From NCBI RefSeq assembly GCF_014397025.1, contig NZ_JACJUO010000001.1, forward strand, positions 916,501-980,500: a stretch of 64,000 nt of DNA, given 5' to 3'. Positions 16,802 through 23,980 of the stretch are shown in pieces (the first letter of the stretch is position 1; every line of letters starts with the position of its first letter). The DNA comes from Ochrobactrum sp. Marseille-Q0166 (GTDB taxonomy: Bacteria > Pseudomonadota > Alphaproteobacteria > Rhizobiales > Rhizobiaceae). The translations under genes and the position numbers were made by a program. The notes under the pieces are model-generated. The model saw only the letters and a program-made list of their open reading frames with translations, did not search any database and was not told the DNA's origin.

Positions 16802-17791
16802 TTATCCGAACAATTTCTTTCCAAGCCGCGATGCATAAAACTCGCCTACGATTCCTTTACGGAAGAGGAGAACGCAGGCCATGAAGATGATGCCGGTTAC
16901 GATTGTGACGGGGAAGTCGGAGGTTGCGAGATAGTTCTGAAGAGCGACCACGAAGGCTGCACCGACGATTGGTCCAATCAGCGTTCCGATGCCTCCAAGC
17001 AGGGTCATCAGGATCACCTCGCCCGACATCTGCCAGCCCACATCGGTCAATGTTGCGAACTGGAAGACCAGTGCCTTCATGCCGCCTGCAAGACCCGCAA
17101 GCGCTGCCGACATCACAAAGGCTGCAAGCTTGTAGTGATTGACGGAATAGCCCAGTGACACGGCGCGGCTCTCATTTTCGCGCACTGATTTGAGGATCAT
17201 TCCGAACGGCGAATTGATGATACGCCAGATTGCAAAAACCCCGATCACGAAGAGTGCCAGCACCAGATAATACATGTTCATTTGCTGGTTGAGGTCGATG
17301 ATGCCAAACAGATAGCCGCGTGGCACACCCTGAAGACCATCTTCGCCATGGGTGAAGGCTGCTTGCAGGCAGAAGAAGAAGAACATCTGCGCAAGCGCCA
17401 GCGTGATCATCGTTGAATAAATACCCTGACGGCGGATGGCAAGATAGCCGATGATGAGGCCGAGACCTGCGGCTGTGAGCATGCCAAGCAGAATGCCGAT
17501 TTCTGGCGTCACACCCCAGACCTTGACCGCATGAGCCGTCACATAGGCAGCGCCGCCAAAGAAGGCTGCATGGCCAAACGACAGAATGCCGGTATAGCCG
17601 AGCAGCAAATTGAAGGCGGAGGCAAAGAGCGCGAAGCACAGCATCTTCATCAGGAAGATCGGGTAGACCATGAAAGGGGCTGCGATCAGGCCGATGAGGG
17701 CGATGACCAGAACGACTGCCGACAGGCTGTTGAGCGTTGAGGCTTTGGCCTGATGAGTTGCCGTTGTTGCTTTAAGAACAGTATCAGTCAT
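16802..17791 (-). CDS. Branched-chain-type ABC permease (LivM family)
   Basis: A 329-residue permease of the hydrophobic amino-acid transporter family. It has eight to nine hydrophobic segments and the LivM landmarks LLGYTGILSFGHAAFFGGAAY near residue 65 and FVMSAALAGLAGGMKALVFQ near 225. An exact AAGGAGG lies before its ATG, and it starts one base after the LivH-like stop. Substrate specificity rests with the binding protein, so the transported compound stays open. Confidence 0.88.
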   Translation of the reverse strand: MTDTVLKATTATHQAKASTLNSLSAVVLVIALIGLIAAPFMVYPIFLMKMLCFALFASAFNLLLGYTGILSFGHAAFFGGAAYVTAHAVKVWGVTPEIGILLGMLTAAGLGLIIGYLAIRRQGIYSTMITLALAQMFFFFCLQAAFTHGEDGLQGVPRGYLFGIIDLNQQMNMYYLVLALFVIGVFAIWRIINSPFGMILKSVRENESRAVSLGYSVNHYKLAAFVMSAALAGLAGGMKALVFQFATLTDVGWQMSGEVILMTLLGGIGTLIGPIVGAAFVVALQNYLATSDFPVTIVTGIIFMACVLLFRKGIVGEFYASRLGKKLFG

Positions 17792-17792
17792 A

Positions 17793-18680
17793 TCAGGCCT
17801 CCTTCCCGAACAGTCCGGCGGGTCGCACCAGAAGGACGATAGCCATGATAACGAAGATGACGATGCTGGAGGCTTCAGGATAGAAGACCTTGGTCAGCCC
17901 CTCAGCCAGCCCGAGCACATAGCCGGTGATGATGGCGCCAAGGATCGAACCCATGCCGCCGACCACAACCACGGCAAAGACCACGATGATAATATTGGAC
18001 CCCATCAGTGGGCTGACCTGATAGATGGGTGCCGCCAGAATTCCGGCAAATCCGGCAAGTGCCGCACCGAGCGCATAAGTGAAGGTAAGCAGCAGTGGCA
18101 CATTGATGCCGAAAGCTTTGACCAGTGTCGGGTTTTCGGTTGCAGCACGCAAATAAGCGCCAAGCTTGGTCTTCTCGATCAAAAGCCACGTGCCAATACA
18201 GATGACGAGTGACGCCACCACCACCCATGCGCGATAGTTGGGCAGGAACATGAAGCCGAGATTATTGCCGCCCGCAAGTGATGGCGGCACCGCATAGGGC
18301 TGACCGGCAGCGCCATAATAATAGCGGAAGGTGCCTTCGATTACGAGCGCCAGACCAAAGGTGAACAGCAGGCCATAAAGCGGATCAAGATTATAAAGCC
18401 TTGAAAGCGCAACGCGCTCGATGATGGCGCCGCCCAGACCCACGATCAGCGGAGCCAGAATAAGCGCTGGCCAATAGCCAATGCCAAGGCCGCTCAACAG
18501 CAGATAGCCGACAAAGGCGCCGAGCATATATTGCGCGCCATGGGCAAAATTGATGATGCGCAAAAGCCCGAAGATGATGGCGAGGCCAAGGCTCAGAATT
18601 GCATAGAAAGACCCGTTGATAAGGCCGACGAGCAATTGCCCGAGAAAGGCCTGCAAAGGGATGCCGAAGATCATTGTCAT
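17793..18680 (-). CDS. Branched-chain-type ABC permease (LivH family)
   Basis: A 295-residue LivH-type permease. GLINGSFYAILSLGLAIIFG followed by RIINFAHGAQYMLGAF is the family hallmark at residues 15-55, and the C-terminal half ends VVVGGMGSILGAIITGYVLG and LVRPAGLFGKEA. It pairs with the LivM-type protein to form the channel. I start at MTMIFGIP (18680), which has a GGGGG stretch nine bases upstream; the frame extends eight residues further into livF. Four bases separate it from the preceding stop. Confidence 0.88.
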   Translation of the reverse strand: MTMIFGIPLQAFLGQLLVGLINGSFYAILSLGLAIIFGLLRIINFAHGAQYMLGAFVGYLLLSGLGIGYWPALILAPLIVGLGGAIIERVALSRLYNLDPLYGLLFTFGLALVIEGTFRYYYGAAGQPYAVPPSLAGGNNLGFMFLPNYRAWVVVASLVICIGTWLLIEKTKLGAYLRAATENPTLVKAFGINVPLLLTFTYALGAALAGFAGILAAPIYQVSPLMGSNIIIVVFAVVVVGGMGSILGAIITGYVLGLAEGLTKVFYPEASSIVIFVIMAIVLLVRPAGLFGKEA

Positions 18681-18684
18681 TGGT

Positions 18685-19401
18685 TCAGACCCCCAGTGCT
18701 TCATTGAGTGCTGCCATGCGTTGCGGCAGCTCGGTGGTGGGGAAGTTCTCCGTCACCACGCCATGATCCATCAGATAAAAGCGGTCCGCGACCTTGGCGG
18801 CAAAGCGGAAGTTCTGCTCGACCAGAAGCACGGTCATGCCGCGTTTCTTGAGCTCGACCAGCACATCGCCGATGCGCTGGATGATGACGGGTGCAAGCCC
18901 TTCTGTCGGCTCATCAAGCAGCATCACCTTCACGCCGGTGCGCAGGATACGGGCAATGGCCAGCATCTGCTGTTCGCCACCCGAAAGCTTGGTGCCGGGG
19001 CTGTTGCGACGCTCATAGAGATTGGGAAAGAGTTCGTAAATCTCGTCGAGCGACATGGCGCCACTGCCTTTGCCGACAACCGGCGGCAGCAGCAGATTTT
19101 CATGCACATTAAGCGTTGCAAAGATCCCGCGTTCTTCCGGCACAAAGCCAAGACCCGTGCGGGCAATGCGATGCAGCGGCACGCGCATAACGTCTTTGCC
19201 ATCAAGCGTGATGGTACCGGTCCGCTTGCGGATGATACCCATGATCGCACGCAGCGTGGTGGTCTTGCCGACACCGTTGCGGCCTAAAAGCGTGATGGTT
19301 TCGCCGGGCCAGATATCAAGATCCACGCCGTGCAGCGCATGGCTTTCACCATACCAGGCATTGAGCCCGCGCACCGAAAGCAGGGGTTGGCCTCTATTCA
19401 T
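18685..19401 (-). CDS. Branched-chain-type ABC ATPase (LivF family)
   Basis: A 238-residue ATPase with Walker A GRNGVGKTTT, the LivF-type segment FVPEERGIFATLNVHENLLL, signature LSGGEQQMLAIARIL, Walker B VMLLDEPTEGLAP and a switch LLVEQNFRFA. It drives the LivH/LivM channel together with the LivG-type ATPase. The ATG lies within the last bases of livG (ATGAATAG, 8-bp overlap), indicating coupled translation; a frame extending further upstream is ignored because it would run deep into livG. Confidence 0.9.
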   Translation of the reverse strand: MNRGQPLLSVRGLNAWYGESHALHGVDLDIWPGETITLLGRNGVGKTTTLRAIMGIIRKRTGTITLDGKDVMRVPLHRIARTGLGFVPEERGIFATLNVHENLLLPPVVGKGSGAMSLDEIYELFPNLYERRNSPGTKLSGGEQQMLAIARILRTGVKVMLLDEPTEGLAPVIIQRIGDVLVELKKRGMTVLLVEQNFRFAAKVADRFYLMDHGVVTENFPTTELPQRMAALNEALGV

Positions 19402-20191
19402 GTTCAGTTCCCATATAAGCCGTGCGGACGCGCTCATCTTGTGCGACGGTGGCATAAGTGCCCGATGCGAGGATCTCGCCGCGTTGCAGCACTGTGACCT
19501 GGTGAGCGATGTCGGCGACAACCTTGAGATTGTGTTCGACCATCAGCACCGCGCGATCTTTGGCCACGTCGGTGATGAGGGCTGCAATTGTGTGGACGTC
19601 TTCGTGGCCCATACCTGCCATTGGCTCATCGAGCAGCAGCACTTTCGGATCGAGCGCCAGTGTGGTGGCGATTTCAAGCGCACGCTTGCGGCCGTAGGAA
19701 AGATCGGCGGCCAGCGCATGACGGGCATCGCCAAGGCCGACGCGCTCAAGAAGCGCAATTGCCTTTGTATCCAGTGCATCAAGGGCGGATAGTGAGCGCC
19801 AGAACTGCGTGGCCAGACCACTCGGACGCTGAAGTGCGACCTTCACGTTTTCCAGCACCGTCAAATGCGGAAAAGTTGCGGAAATCTGGAACGAGCGCAC
19901 AAGACCCATCCGCGCCACTTTGGCAGGATTGGTTTTGGTGATGTTTTCGCCAAGAAGCATAATCTCGCCGCTTGTCGGCTGGAGGAATTTGGTGAGCAGG
20001 TTGAAAACGGTCGTCTTGCCCGCACCATTCGGCCCGATCAACGCATGAACACGCGCGTGCTCCACATCGAGATCGACATTCTTCACCGCATGAAAACCGC
20101 CAAACGACTTACCCAGCCCACGCGCCGAAAGAACTATCCCAGACGGCTCTGCTCCTCGCAGAGCCGTGACATTCTCAATTGCTGTCTTCAT
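19394..20191 (-). CDS. Branched-chain-type ABC ATPase (LivG family)
   Basis: A 265-residue ATPase with Walker A GPNGAGKTTVFNLL, Q-loop RSFQISATFPHLTVLEN, the variant signature LSYGRKRALEIATTLA typical of LivG (YG in place of GG), Walker B VLLLDEPMAGMG and H-loop VEHNLKVV. It is the partner of the LivF-type ATPase. It begins 12 bases after the binding-protein stop, so unlike other importers in this window there is no hairpin between binding protein and transporter here. Confidence 0.9.
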   Translation of the reverse strand: MKTAIENVTALRGAEPSGIVLSARGLGKSFGGFHAVKNVDLDVEHARVHALIGPNGAGKTTVFNLLTKFLQPTSGEIMLLGENITKTNPAKVARMGLVRSFQISATFPHLTVLENVKVALQRPSGLATQFWRSLSALDALDTKAIALLERVGLGDARHALAADLSYGRKRALEIATTLALDPKVLLLDEPMAGMGHEDVHTIAALITDVAKDRAVLMVEHNLKVVADIAHQVTVLQRGEILASGTYATVAQDERVRTAYMGTEHE

Positions 20192-20203
20192 CCCATTAGC
20201 CTC

Positions 20204-21409
20204 TTATTGTGTGACCAGTGGGCAACCGCTTTCTTCCGGCTTCATGTAAGCCTGATCGCCGGGGATGGTGGCCAGCACCTTATAGTAGTCCCATGGAGCC
20301 TTGCTTTCGTCAGGCTTTTTCACTTCCATCAGGTACATATCGTAGATCATGCGGCCATTGGGTCCGACCTTGCCGTTGCGGGCAAAGACGTCATTGACCG
20401 GCATTTCATGAAGCTTTTTGGCGACAGCTTCTGTTTCGTCGGTGCCTGCTTCCTTGATGGCTTTCAAATACTGAAGAACTGCCGAATAAGTGCCTGCCTG
20501 GATCATGTTCGGCATACGGCCAGTGCGGTCGAAAAAGCGCTTGCTGAACTCACGCGATTCGTCGTCGCGATCCCAATAGAAACCTTCGGTGAGCGTCAGG
20601 CCTTGTGCCGCATCAAGGCCAAGTCCGTGTACTTCCGCGAGCGTGAAGAGCAATGCCGCAAGGCGCTGGCCACCGGCAACGATGCCGAACTCCGCAGCCT
20701 GTTTGATCGCGTTGGATGTGTCGAGGCCGGCATTGGCAAGGCCAACAACTTTCGCGCCTGATGCCTGTGCCTGTAGCAGGAAGGAAGAGTAGTCGGTGCT
20801 GCTCAGCGGATGACGAACCGAGCCAAGAACTTTACCGCCCTTGGATTCGACGAACTTCGAGGTCTGCTCTTCGAGCGAGTAGCCGAAGGCGTAGTCGGCT
20901 GTCAGGAAGTACCAGGTGTCTCCACCCTGTTCGACGAGCGAGCCGCCAGTGCCGACCGCCAGCGCGTGGGTGTCATAAGCCCAATGGAAGCCGTAAGGCG
21001 TGCATTGCTTGCCCGTAAGCTCCGATGTCGCAGCACCCGTATTGATGGTAATTTTCTTTTTGTCTTTGGAGAGTGCCTGAACGGCGAGCCCCACGGAAGA
21101 GCTGGTCAGCTCCATGATCGCATCGACCTGTTCGGTATCATACCACTGGCGGGCGATATTGGCCGCAACATCCGGCTTGTTCTGATGGTCAGCAGTGATG
21201 ATTTCAATCGGCGCATCCAGCACCGTGCCGCCAAAATCCTCCGCAGCCATTTTGGCCGCCTCATACGACCATTTGCCGCCGAAATCAGCATAAACGCCAG
21301 ACTGGTCGTTCAGAATGCCGATTTTGACTTTGCCGTCTGATATTTCCGCTGCGGATGAAATTGCGGTGGCAGCAAAAAGTGCAGCCGTAGCAAATGCAAA
21401 AAGTTTCAT
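20204..21409 (-). CDS. Branched-chain-type ABC solute-binding protein
   Basis: A 401-residue periplasmic protein of the Leu/Ile/Val-binding (LivJ/LivK) family. The leader MKLFAFATAALFAATAISSA is cleaved before AEISDGKVKIGILNDQSGVYADFGG, the usual first strand; a TSSSVGLAVQALSKDKKK stretch follows. Distant members of this family bind amides, urea and aromatic acids as well as amino acids. The link to a GMC dehydrogenase hints at an alcohol or amino-alcohol, which is only inference. First gene of the minus-strand operon, divergent from the LysR gene. Confidence 0.88.
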   Translation of the reverse strand: MKLFAFATAALFAATAISSAAEISDGKVKIGILNDQSGVYADFGGKWSYEAAKMAAEDFGGTVLDAPIEIITADHQNKPDVAANIARQWYDTEQVDAIMELTSSSVGLAVQALSKDKKKITINTGAATSELTGKQCTPYGFHWAYDTHALAVGTGGSLVEQGGDTWYFLTADYAFGYSLEEQTSKFVESKGGKVLGSVRHPLSSTDYSSFLLQAQASGAKVVGLANAGLDTSNAIKQAAEFGIVAGGQRLAALLFTLAEVHGLGLDAAQGLTLTEGFYWDRDDESREFSKRFFDRTGRMPNMIQAGTYSAVLQYLKAIKEAGTDETEAVAKKLHEMPVNDVFARNGKVGPNGRMIYDMYLMEVKKPDESKAPWDYYKVLATIPGDQAYMKPEESGCPLVTQ

Positions 21410-21450
21410 TCAGTGCTCCTCCCAAAAAGCGTGTGTCCGTCTCGATAGAA

Positions 21451-21472
21451 TCGAACGGTATCCTCCGTTCGA
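21451..21472 (-). promoter_or_regulatory. Inverted repeat in the leader of the importer operon
   Basis: TCGAACGG (21451-21458) and CCGTTCGA (21465-21472) are a perfect 8-bp inverted repeat with a 6-base spacer, about 42 bases before the binding-protein start. It may be an operator or an mRNA hairpin in the 5' leader. Confidence 0.45.
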
Positions 21473-21569
21473 GCGCGTCTCGATCTGTCAGGATCCGTTC
21501 AGCGCTCTCATTGTTTGTTCTGATGCGCATCTTTTTCCGAAAACCATTCCACACTTCTCGGAATGCGCT
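21471..21569 (+). repeat. Dispersed intergenic repeat, copy B
   Basis: GAGCGCGTCTC ... AGCGCTCTCATTGTTTG ... GCGCATCTTTTTCCGAAAAC ... CCACACTTCTCGGAATGCGC. The core from GCGCATCTT to ATGCGC matches the inverted copy E at 45465-45544 nearly base for base, and the GCTCT-to-TTGTTT block resembles copy D. Confidence 0.7.
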
Positions 21570-21705
21570 TTGAAGCAGTCTTTTCAGACCGGGTTGGCAA
21601 TCTTCCTCATGATTGCGCATCCCTCTGCTTCTGCCCGATTTTGATCCTCCGGTCGGGCTGTTCGTGAGAACGGTAGCATTGACAAATGCGTACAAGAATA
21701 ACAAT

Positions 21706-21728
21706 TTTTGAACACTGTCTGTTCAAAA
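21706..21728. promoter_or_regulatory. Probable operator of the LysR-type regulator
   Basis: TTTTGAACA (21706-21714), five bases, TGTTCAAAA (21720-21728): a perfect 9-bp inverted repeat in the divergent gap, 50 bases before the regulator. It contains the T-N11-A pattern that LysR-type proteins recognise. The position suits autoregulation plus control of the importer/oxidoreductase operon. Confidence 0.6.
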
Positions 21729-21777
21729 GTGTACAGAACCTGCTGAATGGGTGGTGGCTATCTTTTGGGAGGAAGAG

Positions 21778-22692
21778 ATGCGGCAGTTTACATGGGATGA
21801 TCTGCAATATTTTTTGGCCGTTGCACGGACCGGCCAGCTTTCGACGGCCGCAAGACAATTGCGCACCAGTCACGTCACGGTTCTGCGGCGGATTGATCGT
21901 CTGGAACAGGCGCTTGCAACCAAGCTGTTTGAGCGCAATCCGCGTGGCTATCTGCTGACGCCGATGGGTGAGCGACTGGTTGAACCTGCGGAAGTGATGG
22001 AGCGTGAGGCGCTCAAATTCCAGACGGAAGCAACAGGAAGTTTTTCCGCACTGTCTGGTGTGGTGCGGCTTTCGACGCTTGAAGGCTTTGGCAATTTCTT
22101 TCTGGCAGAACGATTGCCGGTGCTGGCACAGTCCTATCCCAGCCTCTCGGTGGAGGTTGTGACGATCCAGCAGATCATGTCGCTATCGCGGCGCGAAGCA
22201 GAACTTTCAATCACGCTGCATATGCCGCGCACCGGACCTTATCACAGTGAAAGACTTACGCCCTATCGCTTGTTCGTCTATGGGCATCGCGATTATCTGA
22301 ATTGCCATCCGCCGATCAGGACGCATGACGATATGACCAAACATCCCTTCATCGGTTATATCGATGATATGGTGTTTACGCCCGGCCTTGATTATATGCG
22401 CGAAATTTTGCCCGGAAAGCGTTGCAACTATCAGGGTTCAAGCATTCACGCGCAACTGGTTGCAACTTTAACGGGGTACGGGCTGTGTGTGCTGCCATTT
22501 TTCATTGCTAGCCAATATTCTGAACTCTTGCCAGTTCTGCCCAAGGAAATGCATTTGGAGCGTGAATACTGGATGAATTGCCATGTCGATGTTATGGCAG
22601 CACCTCGCATACGCGTGATCAGCGATTTTATGCTTGGTGCAGTGCGTGAAGCCTCGGCAAGTTTCCTCGGCGAAAGCCTTCTCCGATACTAA
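21778..22692 (+). CDS. LysR-family transcriptional regulator
   Basis: A 304-residue regulator. The N-terminal winged helix-turn-helix reads FLAVARTGQLSTAARQLRTS and VLRRIDRLEQALATKLFERN (residues about 12-55), and a periplasmic-binding-protein-like effector domain fills the rest. The ATG at 21778 has GGGAGGA at ideal distance; a GTG at 21751 would add nine residues. It is divergent from the importer/GMC-oxidoreductase operon with a perfect inverted repeat between them, so it probably controls that operon in response to its substrate. Its last bases overlap the stop of a small reading frame on the other strand. Confidence 0.88.
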   Translation: MRQFTWDDLQYFLAVARTGQLSTAARQLRTSHVTVLRRIDRLEQALATKLFERNPRGYLLTPMGERLVEPAEVMEREALKFQTEATGSFSALSGVVRLSTLEGFGNFFLAERLPVLAQSYPSLSVEVVTIQQIMSLSRREAELSITLHMPRTGPYHSERLTPYRLFVYGHRDYLNCHPPIRTHDDMTKHPFIGYIDDMVFTPGLDYMREILPGKRCNYQGSSIHAQLVATLTGYGLCVLPFFIASQYSELLPVLPKEMHLEREYWMNCHVDVMAAPRIRVISDFMLGAVREASASFLGESLLRY

Positions 22693-22778
22693 AGGAGGAC
22701 GCCGCCGATTGCGTAAATGCATGTAACAACGAGTGCGCTAAAGCCGAAGCCGATAATGTAAAGATTCAGTGTTCGCAA
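22689..22778 (-). CDS. Predicted 29-residue single-span membrane peptide
   Basis: TTG at 22778-22776 opens a frame of 29 codons ending at TAG (22691-22689). GGGGGAAA lies just before the TTG as a strong purine-rich ribosome-binding site. The peptide starts MRTLNLYIIGFG and continues with a helix ending VVTCIYAIGGVLL; nearly all of it is hydrophobic, with one Arg at position 2 giving a cytoplasmic N-terminus. An AT-rich stretch at 22800-22870 could hold its promoter. Its stop overlaps the LysR gene end on the opposite strand. I do not recognise it. Small single-span peptides often bind membrane complexes, but no role can be read here. Confidence 0.45.
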   Translation of the reverse strand: MRTLNLYIIGFGFSALVVTCIYAIGGVLL

Positions 22779-22937
22779 TTCATTTCCCCCGAAATCAATT
22801 TTCGGCGTTATCCCCGAATCCTGTCTAAATGTCTACCGTAAATTGTATTACATCAAACTAAAGTTGTATTTGTTCAGCGAGGCACTTTTTTCGGGGCCTT
22901 TTTTTGTGAAGTGTTGCTTCAGTAGTGGAATCCTCAT

Positions 22938-23780
22938 CTACAGCTCTTCAAGCGCATCACCAAAAGTTTCTATCGCCCGTAGTCTCTTACGCCCGTTTGC
23001 ACCAACCTTCTCAATGGCTCTCGTTGTAAGCAGGTGACAAAGCGCCATAACGGAGACGTGGTTGAAAAGTGGGCCGGGAGCCAATGTCTGACACTGGAAA
23101 TGCCACTGTGCAGATGCCCGAAATGGAGCGCCTTCATCTGTTACATAGAGTAGCTTCGCATCGCGCTTCTCAATCGTGCTGAGGATCTCATCCATTTTGG
23201 CGATCCGTCTTCGCAGACCAAATACGATCACGAGGTCTTCCGGTTTGATGCTCGCAATATACTCGCCCATTGTCTGGCCGGGTCCCGGAATTGCAACAAT
23301 ATTATCCACCACTTGCATCATCTGCCATTGCAGATAGGCCGCAAAGGGATGACTGCTGCGGAAACCGATGATCCATGTTCTTCGTGCTCCCAGCATGGCA
23401 TCAACAACGGCATCGATTTGATTGTCCCGAATTGAGCTGAACGTCATTTCCAGATTGGCGATGGTCTGGCTGACATGCGAGGAAAGAGACTGGCCAGTAT
23501 TGCCATTGGTGGCGCTGGAAAGAAAAAGTCGTGATCCCGTCTGCTTTTCTTCGCGGGCATGGCGGCGGGATTCTTCATAGGTTTCGTAGCCCAATCGTCT
23601 TACGAAACGTGTTACGGTGGCATTCGATACATGCGCGAGAGCAGCAAGCTCGGATGCAGAGTAACTCGCAAGTTCTCCCGGAAAATCACAAATAAACTCC
23701 CCGAGCCTTTTCTCCGCTGGGGGAAGCTCCTCGAGCACGTCTCTTACGCGGGAAAGAAAAGATCTTTCTGCTGGGTTCAT
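22938..23780 (-). CDS. RpiR/MurR-family regulator (HTH plus SIS domain)
   Basis: A 280-residue regulator. The N-terminal HTH_6 domain includes LPPAEKRLGEFICDFPGELA and SASELAALAHVSNATVTRFV, followed by RRLGYETYEESRRHAREE. A sugar-isomerase (SIS) domain from about residue 120 (RRTWIIGFRSSHPFAAYL) would bind a phosphosugar-like or other small effector. It is divergent from an MFS carrier and a racemase-like gene, and two matching inverted repeats lie in the gap, so it is probably their regulator and its own. The ATG at 23780 is preferred; a TTG nine codons upstream is possible, and neither has a good Shine-Dalgarno. Confidence 0.85.
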   Translation of the reverse strand: MNPAERSFLSRVRDVLEELPPAEKRLGEFICDFPGELASYSASELAALAHVSNATVTRFVRRLGYETYEESRRHAREEKQTGSRLFLSSATNGNTGQSLSSHVSQTIANLEMTFSSIRDNQIDAVVDAMLGARRTWIIGFRSSHPFAAYLQWQMMQVVDNIVAIPGPGQTMGEYIASIKPEDLVIVFGLRRRIAKMDEILSTIEKRDAKLLYVTDEGAPFRASAQWHFQCQTLAPGPLFNHVSVMALCHLLTTRAIEKVGANGRKRLRAIETFGDALEEL

Positions 23781-23790
23781 GGGCGTTATA

Positions 23791-23806
23791 TGAAATCCAA
23801 TTTTCA
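23791..23806. promoter_or_regulatory. Probable RpiR operator 1
   Basis: TGAAA (23791-23795), six bases, TTTCA (23802-23806), 10 bases upstream of the regulator start. Rhizobial RpiR-family IolR is known to use GGAA-N6-TTCC sites, the same geometry. Site 2 at 23936 has the same halves and spacing. Confidence 0.5.
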
Positions 23807-23934
23807 ATTTGCACCAATTATTAGCAGTTTTTCCAGTGATTTGCAGCTTTTTTGCTCAAAAAGTATGCAGCTTAACATACTGAAAATAAACAATAAAATT
23901 TCTCTTGTCAAAATTGATTTTCTCTGGCTTCATA

Positions 23935-23952
23935 ATGAAAAAATAATTTCAT
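23935..23952. promoter_or_regulatory. Probable RpiR operator 2
   Basis: ATGAAA (23935-23940), six bases, TTTCAT (23947-23952), a perfect inverted repeat 28 bases before the MFS gene start and the twin of site 1. A regulator bound here would sit over the MFS promoter or its transcription start. Confidence 0.5.
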
Positions 23953-23980
23953 GCCGATAATAAAAAGGGGTTATACCGCT

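Noticed and set aside
22879-22908. AGGC...GCCT with a T-run as terminator of the LysR gene
   Set aside because: Only a 4-bp stem with a long T-rich loop; too weak to claim, although the seven Ts are suggestive.
23951-23980. Earlier ATG at 23951 as start of the MFS transporter
   Set aside because: It overlaps the candidate RpiR operator and has no ribosome site, whereas ATG 23981 follows AAGGGG at good spacing.
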